A stretch of DNA of 64,000 bases from Aureococcus anophagefferens (lineage: Eukaryota > Sar > Pelagophyceae > Pelagomonadales > Pelagomonadaceae): NCBI RefSeq assembly GCF_000186865.1, contig NW_008705566.1:2287699-2351698 (forward strand), read 5' to 3'. The translations under genes and the position numbers were made by a program. Numbering within the stretch: the first letter of the stretch is position 1; each line of letters begins with the position of its first letter. The notes under the pieces were generated by a model. It saw only the letters and a list, made by a program, of their open reading frames with translations, searched no databases and was not told the origin of the DNA. Shown one piece after another: positions 1-9,656 of this stretch.

Positions 1-2069
1 TCGTCGGCGTCGTGCGGCGGCGGCGGCGTCGACGCCGTGTCGTCGTCCCTCGCGGCCGCCGGCGCGGGCGGCTCCGCGCGGTCGGGCTCCGGCGCGACGG
101 CCGCCGAGGGCTCGGGGCCCGCGTCGGGCTCCGGGCGCGCCGGCGGCTCCGCCGGCTCCTCCGCCTCGGACGACTCCTCGTCCTCCTCCTGCACGCGCGC
201 GGCCTCGACGGGTCTCTTTCGGAGCTCCGCGGGCTCGCGCGTGCTCATGAATTTGTGCGTGTTCCGCGCGAGGAAGAGGTCCGACGCGCGGACCGGCGCC
301 GCGGGCTCGTCGGCCTCCGGCTCCGGCTCCGCCGCGGCGGCCGCCTCGGCCTCGAGACGCGCCGCGTCCTCCTCGGCCTCGAGACGCGCGGCCTCCTTCT
401 CGGCCTCGAGACGCGCCGCGTCCTCCTCGGCCTCGAGACGCGCCGCCTCCTCCTCGGCCTCGAGACGCGCGGCCTCCTCCTCGGCCTCGAGACGCGCGGC
501 CGCCTCCTCGGCCTTGAGACGCGCCGCCTCCTCCTCGGCCTCGAGACGCGCGGCCTCCGCTTCGCGCGCGGCCTGCGCCTCCTCTTCGACCCGCGCGGCC
601 TCCGCCTCCGCCTCGACGCGCGCCGTTTCCGCCAGCTCGGCTTCCGCCCGCGCGATTTCCGCCTCGGCTTCGACCCGCATGGCCTCCGCCTCGGCTTCGA
701 CCCGCGTGGCCTCCGCCTCTGCTTCGACCCGCGCGGCCTCCGCCTCGGCCTCGGCCCGCGCGGCCTCCGCCTCGGCTTCTAAGCGCGCGGCCTCCGCCTC
801 GGCCTCGGCCCGCGCCGCCTCCGCCTCGGCTTCGACCCGCGCCGCCTCCTCCTTCTCGGCTTCCAGACGGGCGGCCTCCCGCTCCGCGGCGTCGGCGCCC
901 GCGTCGGCCTCGAAATCTTCGTCGTAGAATTCGTCGTCGTCGTACGTCGGCGACGGCTCCTCCGGCGCGGCGACCGCGGGCTCGACCAGGGGCGCCGGCA
1001 CGGGCGCGCGCAGCAGGGCGCTCGCGCGGCGCGCCGCGGCGCCGCGGAAGCTCGCCTGGAGCCGCGCGGCGGACGCCGTTTGCTCGCGCGCCTCCAACGC
1101 GGACTTGCGCGCCGCGCGGCCCCGGACCGCGGCCTGGACGCCGACGACGGTGTCGCTCGCGAGGTTCGGCGTCCGCGCGGCGCGGGGCGTCGAGAGGATG
1201 GGCGTCGCGGGCGACTCCGCGGGCCACGACGCCGCCGCGTCGTCGCCGGCGCCGGGCGTCCTCGCGCCGCGCGGCGTCGCCGCGTCGACGCCCACGGGGC
1301 TCAGGAAGTCGTCGCCGTAGGGGTCGTCGTCGAAGTCGTCGCCGAGCCCCGCGTAGGGGTCGTCGTCGTCGTCGTCGTCGAAGACGGGCGCGCGCGGCGG
1401 CGCCGCGGCGGCGATCGCCGGCGGCGCGGCGGCGCCGCCGGTTTGCGGCGACGCGCGCAGGATCGCCGCGGCCGCGTGGGACATGGCGGCCTCGCGCACG
1501 GCGGCGGAGGCGTGGACCTGGAGCGCCGACTCCATGGTCCGCGCGAGCTCCGCGGCGCGGTGGCGCTCGAGGTCGAGCTCGCTCCGGAGCCGGTCCCGCT
1601 CGTCGGCCGCGCCGCGCTCGTCGGCCTCGAGCGCCGCCCGCAGCCGGTCGATGGCCGCCGCCGCGGCGTCGCGGCGCTGGCGGGACGCCTTCGAGCCGGC
1701 GTGCGCCGACGCCGGCCGCGTGCGCCGGCCGCGGCGCTTCGGCGACGGCGCGGCCGCGGCGGCCGCCGCCGCGCCGTTCGACCGCGGCGGCTCGTCGCGG
1801 CGCGCGGCGCCCGCGGACTGCGGCCGCTTCTTCTTGCCCGCGGGCCGGCTCGGCAGGTAGGGCCGCCCGCGCGACTTCTTCGGCGACCGCCGGCCGGCGG
1901 ACGCGCCGCTGCCCGGCGCCGGCGCCTCGAGCGGCCGCGCGACGTCGACGACGAGCGTCGGCAGGCAGTCGTGGCTCGTCGAGCCGGCCATCCACTCGTC
2001 GAAGCGCGCCCGGGCCAGCGGCACGCCATTGATGAAGACGTGGCCCGCCGCCATGTCTTCCAGGCGCAT
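1..2069 (-). CDS. IQ-motif protein with long charged helical repeats (3' end beyond window)
   Basis: The frame is open from the ATG at 2069 to the window edge, about 689 codons, with an in-frame TGA just upstream of the ATG. Order from the N-terminus: a short segment beginning MRLEDMAAGHVFINGVPLAR; a Lys/Arg/Pro-rich stretch; a helical segment; Asp-rich patches; two IQ-like motifs, VQAAVRGRAARK and LQASFRGAAARR (roughly residues 310-345, region 1020-1130); and then about 18 copies of a 9-residue unit of the type EEEAARLEA (region 345-890). IQ motifs bind calmodulin or myosin light chains, so a cytoskeletal or calmodulin-linked scaffold is the natural inference. No enzymatic domain is visible. 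The start shares a 133-bp divergent upstream region with the gene at 2203. The C-terminus is missing, so the family cannot be fixed. Confidence 0.7.
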   Translation of the reverse strand, partial: MRLEDMAAGHVFINGVPLARARFDEWMAGSTSHDCLPTLVVDVARPLEAPAPGSGASAGRRSPKKSRGRPYLPSRPAGKKKRPQSAGAARRDEPPRSNGAAAAAAAAPSPKRRGRRTRPASAHAGSKASRQRRDAAAAAIDRLRAALEADERGAADERDRLRSELDLERHRAAELARTMESALQVHASAAVREAAMSHAAAAILRASPQTGGAAAPPAIAAAAPPRAPVFDDDDDDDPYAGLGDDFDDDPYGDDFLSPVGVDAATPRGARTPGAGDDAAASWPAESPATPILSTPRAARTPNLASDTVVGVQAAVRGRAARKSALEAREQTASAARLQASFRGAAARRASALLRAPVPAPLVEPAVAAPEEPSPTYDDDEFYDEDFEADAGADAAEREAARLEAEKEEAARVEAEAEAARAEAEAEAARLEAEAEAARAEAEAEAARVEAEAEATRVEAEAEAMRVEAEAEIARAEAELAETARVEAEAEAARVEEEAQAAREAEAARLEAEEEAARLKAEEAAARLEAEEEAARLEAEEEAARLEAEEDAARLEAEKEAARLEAEEDAARLEAEAAAAAEPEPEADEPAAPVRASDLFLARNTHKFMSTREPAELRKRPVEAARVQEEDEESSEAEEPAEPPARPEPDAGPEPSAAVAPEPDRAEPPAPAAARDDDTASTPPPPHDAD

Positions 2070-2202
2070 GGGCTGCTTACGGAGCTCGAGCCATCGTGAA
2101 ACAGGCTCGTTTCATTCACAAAGGCACCATGAAAAAGCGGGTATGAGCTTCCCCTTGGTTGTCCCACGCGTGACGATGATCGACGCTCAGAGATAAAATG
2201 CC

Positions 2203-5200
2203 ATGATCGCGCGTGTCGCTCTCCTCGTCGCCGTGCTGGCGCCGTGCCTCGGCGGCGCGACGAAGACGACACCCGAGGGCTCGGCGGCCATCGTCGAGCT
2301 GCGCGACCACGCGCGCCTCGCGGCCGTCGTCGCGCAGGCGCGGACGGCGCTCCCGCTCGACTGGATCGTGCACGTCTTCCACGGCCCGCGCAACGGCGAC
2401 GTCGTGGCGTCGCACGGCCCGCTCCGCGCCGCGCTGCGGGCCGGCACCGTCGTCCAGCACAAGCTCGCGAAGGCGTCGCGCGACGGCGGCTCCTCGAAAG
2501 ACCACTACGGCTACTCGAACGCCAAGGACTACGCCGCGCGCACGGGCTGGTACAACCGGCTCCTCGGGTCGCCGTCCTTCTGGCGGCGCTTCGCGTCGGA
2601 GTACGTCCTGATCTTCGAGCTCGACGCCGCGTTCTGCGACCGGCCGTCGGCGCCGCTCGCGTCGTTCCTCGGCTACGCCTACGTCGGCGCGCCCTGGAAG
2701 GACTGCGACGCCAGGGCGCGCCCGTCGGCGAAGTGCGTCGGCAACTCGGGGCTGTCGCTCTGGCGCGCGGCGCCCGCCGTCGAGCTCGCGGCGCGCGCGC
2801 CGCCGCGGGGCCGCGAGCACGTCGACCGCTGGGCGTCGCGCGGGTTCCGGGGCCGCAACGCGTCGGCCGTCGCGCCGGAGGTCCTGGCGGCGAGGTTCAG
2901 CGTCGAGACGACCTACGCCGGGGGCTACACGCCCTTTGGCGTCCACGCCGCGGACCGCTTCCTGTCCGGATCGAATCGCGACGAGCTTTTAAAGCGATGC
3001 CCCGCGGCGTGCGACCTCTTCGCGTTCCGCGGGGTGCCGGCGCCGAAGGCCTGCGCGCGACGAACAGCGTCCACGGACTTCTTCCTGCTGCACCCGATGA
3101 AGTGCGGCGGCTCCGCGCTGTGCGCGGCCGCGTGCGCCGCGCGCGACGAGCCCTACGACCGCCATCGCAACTGCCGGCCCGACGGCGAGGCCGCGCCGGC
3201 CTGCGGCGTCACGGCGCTCGAGGTCTTCGACGCCAAGGGCCGCTTCCCCGCGGCGGGGCTGCTGGCGGCGGCGCTCGGCGGCGCGAAGACGACGGTTTTG
3301 CTCGCGCGCGATCCCGTCGTCCGCTTCCTGAGCCACGCGCGCATGGCCTGGTTCTCGAAGCTCGACGTCAAGAAGAAGGGCTGGCTCGACAAACTACTGG
3401 ACACGCCGGGCGACACGCTCGCGACCATGCACCTGCGCAATTTCCAGACGCGGCACCTCGTCGGCGGCTTCGGGACGCCCGTGCCGGGCCTCGCGTGCGA
3501 CGAGGCGGCGACGGACCGCGCGACGCGCGTCGTCGACCGCTTCGACGTCGTGTTGAACCCGGCGGATCGGCCCGAGGCGTCGGCGGCGGTGGCCCGGGAC
3601 CGGCTCGGCGTGTCGCTGGACGTGTCCGAGGACGCGCGGCGCGGCGGCGCGCGAAAAGCGCGGACGACAGCCGAGGCCTACGCCGAGGACCACGGCATCG
3701 TCGTCTCAACGCGGGCCCTCGCGCGGCTCCGGGAGGCGAACCTGTGCGACGTCGCCGTCGTCGACCGCGTCAACGCGCGCCTCGACGGCCGCCGCCGGCT
3801 CCTCAAGAAGGCGAAGAAGCGGATCCCGCCCGTCGGCGTCCACGAGCGGATCCCGCCCGTCGGCGTCCACCGCGGCCCCTACAAGAAGCCCCCGAAGGAC
3901 CCCGCCGTCGTCCAGGCTCTGGCGGCGCGCACGATGATGACGTCCGACGCGCCGAAGTCGCACGCGCCCATGCACCGCGCGCACGCGGCGGAGTCCGCCG
4001 CCGCGAAGGCGCCCCCGGCCGCGGCGAACGCGGCGAACGCGTCCCTCCCGACCTACGCGCCGTCGCCGGCGGCCGCGACCTACGCGCCGACGGCCTCGAC
4101 CTTCTCCGACGCCTGCGGCGCCGTCGAGGCGGCCGGCGGCGTCGAGGTCTGCTCGCGGCCCGACTGGGCCGCGCGCGTCCCCGGCCCCGCGGTCTTCGCG
4201 CGCGGGTCCCCCACGGGCCCCGTCTACCTCTTCGTCATCAGCGACGGGTCCTCGGCGTCGACGCCCGTGCTCATGCTCCTGGCGCAGTCCATCCGCGTGC
4301 GGACCCTGTGCGTGCTGGGCGTCTGGGCCTGCGAGGGCGAGAAGGCGCTCGTCCGCGAGGGCATCATGACGATGGCGCAGCGCGACGCGCTCCACGGCGG
4401 CAACTACAGCGCCTTCGCGCCCGGCGACGTCGACTGGCCCGCGGCCTTCGCCGAGTTCGACAAGGGCTGGGCCGCCGCGCGCGAGGCGCAGCTGAAATCG
4501 ATCCTCGACGTCCCCGAGGACGAGCGGCCGAAACTGCCCTCCTCGAAAGACTCCGTCTTCGTCGACAAGTCGCCGGCCTTCGCGGGCTGCGCGGCGAACA
4601 TCGCGGACGAGGCCGCGCGGCGGAACCGGCGCGTCGCGTTCCTTTTTTTGACGCGCTTTGTCTGCGACGCCGGCCCTCCCAAGGCCGACGGCCGCGGCGG
4701 CGCGCTCTGGGCCCGCGAGCTCCAGCGTCTGGCGAACGACCGGCGCGCCGTCGAGGCCCGCGGCCACCCGACGCTATCCGTGCGCTACGAGGACCTCGCG
4801 CGGCGGCCGCGGGACGTCGCGGACCGGCTCCGCGCGTGGCTGCCGAGCCTCGGCGCGATCAACCCGGCGAAGATGGCGAACCGACAGTTCGTCTTCGGCC
4901 AGGGCAAGGCCCGGTCCCACGCGCGCGGCAAGCAGTGGCTGGAGCGGTTGAACGCCATCGAGACGCACTTTGGCGCGCGGCCGCCGACGACCCGGGAGGT
5001 CTGCACGAGGGTGTCGGCGGCCGTCGCGCGCGACGCGGCCATGTTCGGCTACACAAAGAAAGGGGCGCCCGCGCCGACGCCCGCGCCGACGCCCGCGCCG
5101 CCGCGGCCCGCGGCCGCGCCGCCGAACGCCGCCGGAGTCTTTTTTGGCGCGATCTACGCCGCGGGCGCGGTTCTTGTTGCGTGGATCGCGAGCCGCCGCG

Positions 5201-5223
5201 TCCAACAGGCGGAGTTAACTTAG
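2203..5223 (+). CDS. DUF5672 / sulfotransferase-like multidomain membrane protein, 1006 aa
   Basis: One uninterrupted frame. A signal sequence or anchor (MIARVALLVAVLAPCLGGA) is followed by a segment at about 30-230 with the DUF5672 hallmarks: an aspartate-containing LIFELDAAF, then YVGAPWKDC and CVGNSGLSLWRA. DUF5672 is a glycosyltransferase-like family. At about 292 a second module starts with FLLHPMKCGGSALC and carries LLARDPVVRFLSHAR, resembling the PAPS-binding parts of Golgi sulfotransferases. A third module (about 675-900) reads LFVISDGSSASTPVLML and ends in SVRYEDLARRPRDVADRL, also sulfotransferase-like. RIPPVGVH occurs twice in tandem in the linker near 540. A C-terminal hydrophobic helix lies at about 975-996. 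I infer a Golgi or ER enzyme modifying surface glycans. The stop overlaps the stop of the convergent gene at 5220. Confidence 0.75.
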   Translation: MIARVALLVAVLAPCLGGATKTTPEGSAAIVELRDHARLAAVVAQARTALPLDWIVHVFHGPRNGDVVASHGPLRAALRAGTVVQHKLAKASRDGGSSKDHYGYSNAKDYAARTGWYNRLLGSPSFWRRFASEYVLIFELDAAFCDRPSAPLASFLGYAYVGAPWKDCDARARPSAKCVGNSGLSLWRAAPAVELAARAPPRGREHVDRWASRGFRGRNASAVAPEVLAARFSVETTYAGGYTPFGVHAADRFLSGSNRDELLKRCPAACDLFAFRGVPAPKACARRTASTDFFLLHPMKCGGSALCAAACAARDEPYDRHRNCRPDGEAAPACGVTALEVFDAKGRFPAAGLLAAALGGAKTTVLLARDPVVRFLSHARMAWFSKLDVKKKGWLDKLLDTPGDTLATMHLRNFQTRHLVGGFGTPVPGLACDEAATDRATRVVDRFDVVLNPADRPEASAAVARDRLGVSLDVSEDARRGGARKARTTAEAYAEDHGIVVSTRALARLREANLCDVAVVDRVNARLDGRRRLLKKAKKRIPPVGVHERIPPVGVHRGPYKKPPKDPAVVQALAARTMMTSDAPKSHAPMHRAHAAESAAAKAPPAAANAANASLPTYAPSPAAATYAPTASTFSDACGAVEAAGGVEVCSRPDWAARVPGPAVFARGSPTGPVYLFVISDGSSASTPVLMLLAQSIRVRTLCVLGVWACEGEKALVREGIMTMAQRDALHGGNYSAFAPGDVDWPAAFAEFDKGWAAAREAQLKSILDVPEDERPKLPSSKDSVFVDKSPAFAGCAANIADEAARRNRRVAFLFLTRFVCDAGPPKADGRGGALWARELQRLANDRRAVEARGHPTLSVRYEDLARRPRDVADRLRAWLPSLGAINPAKMANRQFVFGQGKARSHARGKQWLERLNAIETHFGARPPTTREVCTRVSAAVARDAAMFGYTKKGAPAPTPAPTPAPPRPAAAPPNAAGVFFGAIYAAGAVLVAWIASRRVQQAELT

Positions 5224-6152
5224 TCGCACGCGTATCTCTCCTCGAAGTCGAGGAGCTCGTCGAAGCCTACGACCCTCTTGACCTCGTCGAAGGGCGCGAG
5301 GTCGCTCGCGGCGCCGGTTGCGAGGAGGCTTTTCGCCGTCGACTGGAGGGTCGCGATGTATGCCTGCAGCGCGGTCACGCCCACGAGCGAGAGGTCGAAG
5401 CCGAGGTTCGCGACGTCGTCGGGCGAGAGCGACGGAGCGTCGCCCCGCTGGAGCTGGGCGAGCATGAGATGGGTGGATGAGACTCTCAAGCTCAGCTCCG
5501 CATACTCCTCCTTGTCCTGGAGATTCTCGGCGTAGACGACGTCGGCGCCGAGCGCCGCGAAGGCCTCGCAGCGCGCAATGGCCTCCTCCAAGCCCAGCGC
5601 CGCGCGGCAATCGGTCCGCGCGATGACGAGGATGTCGCGCCCCGCTTCCCGCGACTCGTCGCGCGCCTTGAGCGCCGTCCGCACGCGCGCGACCGCCGCG
5701 TCGCGGTCGACGACGCGCACGCCGGAGCCCGCCTGGAAAGTGCAACGTTTCGGGAACTGTTGGTCCTCGATGCTGACGGCCGCCGCGCCGGCGGCCGCGA
5801 AGCCGTGGACGGTGCGCCGCAGGTTCGACGCGCCGCCGAAGCCCGTGTCGCCGTCCACGATCAACGGCACGCCGCCGGCCGCGGCGACGCACTGCCGCGC
5901 GACCTCCTCCATTTCGACGCGCGTGAGGATGCCGGCGTCGGGCTCGCCGCGGCACGCGGAGACTCCGAAGCCGCTCAGGAAGAGCACATTGGCGCCCGCT
6001 TCCGCGAAGACGCGCGTCGACAGCGCGTCGTGCACGCCTGGGCACAGGACGGCGCCGGGCGCTTGCAGGACGGCGCGCAGCTTTGCAGCGGCGCTCAGAG
6101 CGCTGATCGTGCTCAATTGCATGGCTCCGGCGATGATTGTAGCGAGCCGCAT
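5220..6152 (-). CDS. Phosphoenolpyruvate mutase / isocitrate lyase superfamily enzyme, 310 aa
   Basis: The protein shows the superfamily signatures in order: LCPGVHDALSTRVFAEAGA near 36-54, the metal-binding DGDTGFGG at about 100-107, SIEDQQFPKRC at about 127-137 and VIARTDCRA further on. The family cleaves or rearranges C-C or P-C bonds of 2-oxo or phosphonate acids, for example methylisocitrate, dimethylmalate or carboxyphosphonoenolpyruvate. In the lyases the catalytic loop reads K-K/R-C-G-H. Here KRC is kept but GH is replaced by TF, so the substrate is uncertain. The length fits the family. The N-terminus (MRLATIIAGAMQLSTISA) is somewhat hydrophobic and could be a targeting peptide. The gene converges on the upstream + gene with stop codons sharing bases 5220-5223. 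Confidence 0.85.
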   Translation of the reverse strand: MRLATIIAGAMQLSTISALSAAAKLRAVLQAPGAVLCPGVHDALSTRVFAEAGANVLFLSGFGVSACRGEPDAGILTRVEMEEVARQCVAAAGGVPLIVDGDTGFGGASNLRRTVHGFAAAGAAAVSIEDQQFPKRCTFQAGSGVRVVDRDAAVARVRTALKARDESREAGRDILVIARTDCRAALGLEEAIARCEAFAALGADVVYAENLQDKEEYAELSLRVSSTHLMLAQLQRGDAPSLSPDDVANLGFDLSLVGVTALQAYIATLQSTAKSLLATGAASDLAPFDEVKRVVGFDELLDFEERYACD

Positions 6153-6364
6153 GCTGTTTTGTGAGTTGTTGCGAGGGCGTTGATGTCGTGCGACCGTCGT
6201 GCGCGCGCAGCGACGACGCAGTGGACGAGCTCAGAGGAGCGGGCAGCCCAGTTTGCTTGAGTGCTCTTTGCCGTAATTTTGCAGTGGCAAATCTTCGGCG
6301 AGCGCGCGAGCATGATCTGGCCAGCTTCCTGCGCAATGAAATGCGTCTCTACTTGCTGATTCTC

Positions 6365-7246
6365 ATGAGCAGCACTGCGACAAACGTCACGGTCCTCGTC
6401 GAGGTCGAAGACACAACGCTGCGCCGCGCCAAGTGCGTCGCCGCCGTCGCTGCGAACGCCACCTCCGACGAACGTGACGCTACGGTGCGCGCCGCAGCGC
6501 TGCGCGCCGCCGGCGTCGACGACGGCGCCTGCGAGCTCATGTGGCGGCGCCGAGACGTGGCGAGCGCGACGGTGTCGGCGCGCAACAACAAACAACTCGC
6601 GCTCCCCGGCCGCGCGTTCGCCGCGCTCGAGGCGCTGGACGTCGGCGGCCGACCGCTGCCGCTGCCGACGGCGGCGGCCGTCGGCGGCGGCCACGCGGCG
6701 GCGACGGCGGCGACGACCTGGGACGGGTCCGTCGCGCTCGCCATGTTCCTCGCGCGCGCGCCCGAGCTCGTCGAGGGGAAGCGCGTCGTCGAGCTCGGCA
6801 GCGGGACCGCGGCGCTGCCGGGCCTCGCGGCGGCGCTCCTCGGCGCGGCGTCCGTCGAGCTCACGGACCAGGCGACGGCGCTGCCCGAGCTCGCGGCCCG
6901 CGCGGCGGCGCTCGCGCCCGGCGTCGCGACCGTCGCCGAGGTCGACTGGACGCGGGGGCTGCCGGACGCCGTCGCGGCGGCGGGCGTCGACGTCGTCCTC
7001 GCGTCGGACACGGTCTGGCTCGACCACCTCGTCGCGCCCTTCGCCGACTGCGTCGCCGCGCTGCTGCGGCGCCCGGGAGGACACGCGGTGCTCTACCTCG
7101 CGCACCAGACGCGGTCCGCGGCCGTCGACGAGCTCCTCTTCGCGGCGTTCCGGGCGCGCGGCCTCCGCTGGGCGACGCTGCCGCGGTCGGCCTTCCACCC
7201 CGACTTCGAGCCAGGCCACATCGCTATTTTCCGGGTCGAACGTTAA
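6365..7246 (+). CDS. FAM86/METTL21-type protein methyltransferase, 293 aa
   Basis: A class I SAM-dependent methyltransferase fold is readable: TTWDGSVALAMFL precedes motif I, VVELGSGTAALPG, then VELTDQATALPEL, and later VVLASDTVWLDHLVAPF. This order is typical of the METTL21/FAM86 lysine methyltransferases, which act on chaperones or translation elongation factors. In-frame ATGs are at 6341 and 6365; I chose 6365 (MSSTATNVTVLVEVEDTTL), because the 24 bases before it encode only hydrophobic filler. It is divergent from the gene ending its 5' side at 6152. Substrate unknown. Confidence 0.75.
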   Translation: MSSTATNVTVLVEVEDTTLRRAKCVAAVAANATSDERDATVRAAALRAAGVDDGACELMWRRRDVASATVSARNNKQLALPGRAFAALEALDVGGRPLPLPTAAAVGGGHAAATAATTWDGSVALAMFLARAPELVEGKRVVELGSGTAALPGLAAALLGAASVELTDQATALPELAARAAALAPGVATVAEVDWTRGLPDAVAAAGVDVVLASDTVWLDHLVAPFADCVAALLRRPGGHAVLYLAHQTRSAAVDELLFAAFRARGLRWATLPRSAFHPDFEPGHIAIFRVER

Positions 7247-7309
7247 TTTAATTGTGCGCGAACTGGGCGACTCTCGGCCTCGCGCCCGAGGTCGACGAAC
7301 ACCCCTAAG

Positions 7310-8990
7310 CTACGGCGACGAGTTAGCGATGGCCTGGAGCGCGGCGAGCTTCGGGCAGCAGGTGGGGAAGCACGTCCTCAGGACCGCCCGCGCGAGGGCG
7401 CGGTTGCCCGTGCGATTGTAGGACACCGCTTCGAACGGCTGCTTCACGGAGAGCGCCGTGTGCGACTTCTGGTAGACGACGAAGGTGGTCCCGAACGTCG
7501 CGTTCAAATCCTCGCTGATCACGTCGAGGAAAGGCTCGTAGCTCTGGACGATGTTGAACGAGAGGTCCGCTTTCGCGCTCGCGTCCCCCGATAGGAAGCC
7601 GCCGAAGGTCTTGGCGAGGTCGTCGGCGACGATGCGGCCATGCTGGTCGAGGTACCTGTGATTGTCGAATTTCCTGGGCGCCACGCGGTTTGGAAGTTTG
7701 ACGCTGTTCGACATACCGGCGCCGCGCGCGGAGTTCGGAGTGGGTCTGTTGACCCGCCTCGGTCTTCACTCGCGCAAAGTCGGCAGCCAGATTGAGGCGC
7801 GCGTCGACCCATCGCTGCGGAACGCCCGATCCCCCCGGTTCCCCGCGGAACAGGCCCGCTTTCTCGACCGCCGCCAGCAGGAGCGTCAGCTCTTGCTTGG
7901 GCCAGAAGTATGGCTCGAGATGCCGGATCCAATCAAGTCGATATGGTAATTTCACCATCACGAGCTGGGCCTCCCGGCTTTCATAACCCGCAATATCACT
8001 TTTCTGCGTACAGAGAACTGCATGGGTACCAAACATCGCCGCTATCTTGGCGAGCATCGCCACTGAACCTGGCGTCCGAGCTTGTTTCAGGTCTGCCGTG
8101 AACGTGTAGCGTTTTCCGCGCATCACGAAACAAGTCCCGAGATCCGATGCAGCCATGGCGCCGAGCCAGGGGTCCGTCAATTCACCAGAGTATGCAAACG
8201 ACGACGGGATCCGAGTCCGAACTCCTTCGTTCCGCCCCACGTAGGTGTGCACGAGGGAGCCGCAGACGGCGAGGGACGCGAGGCGCTCGCGGTCGCGCTC
8301 CTGGATGTCGCCCATGAAGACCGGCACGACGACCTTGCGGGTGGCCGTCGCCACGAGCTGCGGCACGAGCACGCATCCGCGGGGGTCGTAGACGGCCAGT
8401 TTTGTGCCGGGGGCGACGATCACGACCTTGGTCGGCTTCTCCTGCGTGAGGAACTTGCCGACGGCCTCGCCGGTGAGGCCGACGCGCCGCTCGAACCACT
8501 GGACGACCTTGGCTTTGAAGGCCGCGGGGTCCTTGGGGTAGTTCTCCTCGCCGAGGAAGGCGTCGAAGTCGAGCGTGAAGGTGATCTGCACGGTCGTCTG
8601 CGCGACGGGCGCGCGGCGCTGCACAGCAGCGGGCGGGCTGGGACGCGGCGCGCCGTCGGGCTGCTGCGCCTTGGCGAGCCACGTGTTCATGTTCGTCGCC
8701 ACGCCCGCGCCCTCCGATCGCGGTCGCTTCGGCGCGCTCTCGGCCGCGTCGTCGTCGTCGTCGTCGTCGTCGCGCGCGGGCTGCGGCTCGGCGTTCGCGG
8801 CCGTCTCCGACAGCACCCGGCAGGACGGGGTCACGTGGAGGCGCGGTGGCTGGCCGAAATTTTCCAAGTGATGCTTGAGGTCGGCGACCGCTGCGACGAC
8901 GTCGACGAGAACGCCGTCTTCGATATGAAAACCCACAGCCAGATCGCGCAAGTCATCGCAAAGGCCCTCAATAGCAGGATTCACCTGCAT
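7310..8990 (-). CDS. Unknown protein, two exons with a 43-nt intron (545 aa)
   Basis: Exon 1 runs from the ATG at 8990 to 7717 and exon 2 from 7673 to the stop at 7310. The two frames differ. A GTATG...CCCAG intron at 7674-7716 joins them exactly in phase, giving ...RARR-R-KFDNHRYLDQHGR.... The N-terminus has an acidic Asp run (about residues 75-82) and a basic patch KRPR. The remainder, including TTVQITFTLDFDAFLGEENY and TKVVIVAPGTKLAVYDPRGC, matches no family I recognise. GC content falls visibly in the 3' half (below about 8150) compared with the 5' half. A frameshift instead of a 43-nt intron is the alternative. The gene starts close to the assembly gap. Confidence 0.6.
7674..7716 (-). 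other. Candidate 43-nt intron
   Basis: On the minus strand the segment begins GTATG and ends CCCAG. Removing it restores one reading frame (phase 2) between two long coding stretches that otherwise sit in different frames. It is very short for an intron, but similar lengths occur at 41549-41594 and 41814-41859 in this window. An RNA read spanning the junction would settle it. Confidence 0.5.
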
Positions 8991-9131
8991 GGCGTCGTCC
9001 GCGTGCTTCGTCCGCGTGCTGATCTTCGGGATGCGAAGTCAAAATCGAGAGCACGCGAGTCGCAAGCCGCTCCGGCCGTTCAAGCACGGCATGTATCTTG
9101 CATGTTGATGCTTGAGCGCGGCGCGCGACGA

Positions 9132-9156
9132 CACTGGTTGCGAGTTGCAGTGGATA
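9132..9156 (+). repeat. Left arm of a 25-bp inverted repeat
   Basis: This segment (core CACTGGTTGCGAGTTGCAGT) is the reverse complement of 9657-9681 with one mismatch in 25 positions. The arms lie about 500 bp apart in the assembly and bracket the N gap. They could be ends of a mobile element or an assembly artefact. Confidence 0.6.
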
Positions 9157-9316
9157 CCCCGTCGGGCTAGATGATGGAATCTCCACCTTAGAGGGGCCCG
9201 CGCTCCTCGAATATGCAGCGACGTGCAACGATCCCAGTGGCTTTGAGGTCCGCAAACATGTGGGTGAGGCACATGAAAAGACGCGACATCCGGACGATTG
9301 CGAGGCGACGCAAACG

Positions 9317-9366
9317 NNNNNNNNNNNNNNNNNNNNNNNNNNNNNNNNNNNNNNNNNNNNNNNNNN
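9317..9366. other. Assembly gap (50 N)
   Basis: Exactly fifty N bases. The round number suggests a placeholder, so the true size of the missing sequence is unknown. Open frames drawn across it are not meaningful. Confidence 0.95.
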
Positions 9367-9656
9367 CGAAGTTGGTCGCACATACGGGACCTCAGCACTA
9401 ATGCGAGCCCCTCGTCGGTCGCCCCCCACCGATAACCGCCGTTCTCGTCGTCCACGGGCTGCCCCGACGCGAACTAAGTTGCTCCCCATCGACCGATGGT
9501 CTTTCCCGAGCGACTCGCAGCCGGGCCCAAGGCGCGACATGGTCCACAGACCGAGCGCCGCGCCAAGTCCTGGAACCGCTGCATCGCGTGCCCAACCTGG
9601 GCGAGGCAGCTCGGAGTCAACCAAGTGATGTCACGCCGAGCGTCAACATGGCAGAG

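Noticed and set aside
8968..9628. Open frames spanning the N run
   Set aside because: They cross an assembly gap of unknown size, so the reading frame is meaningless.
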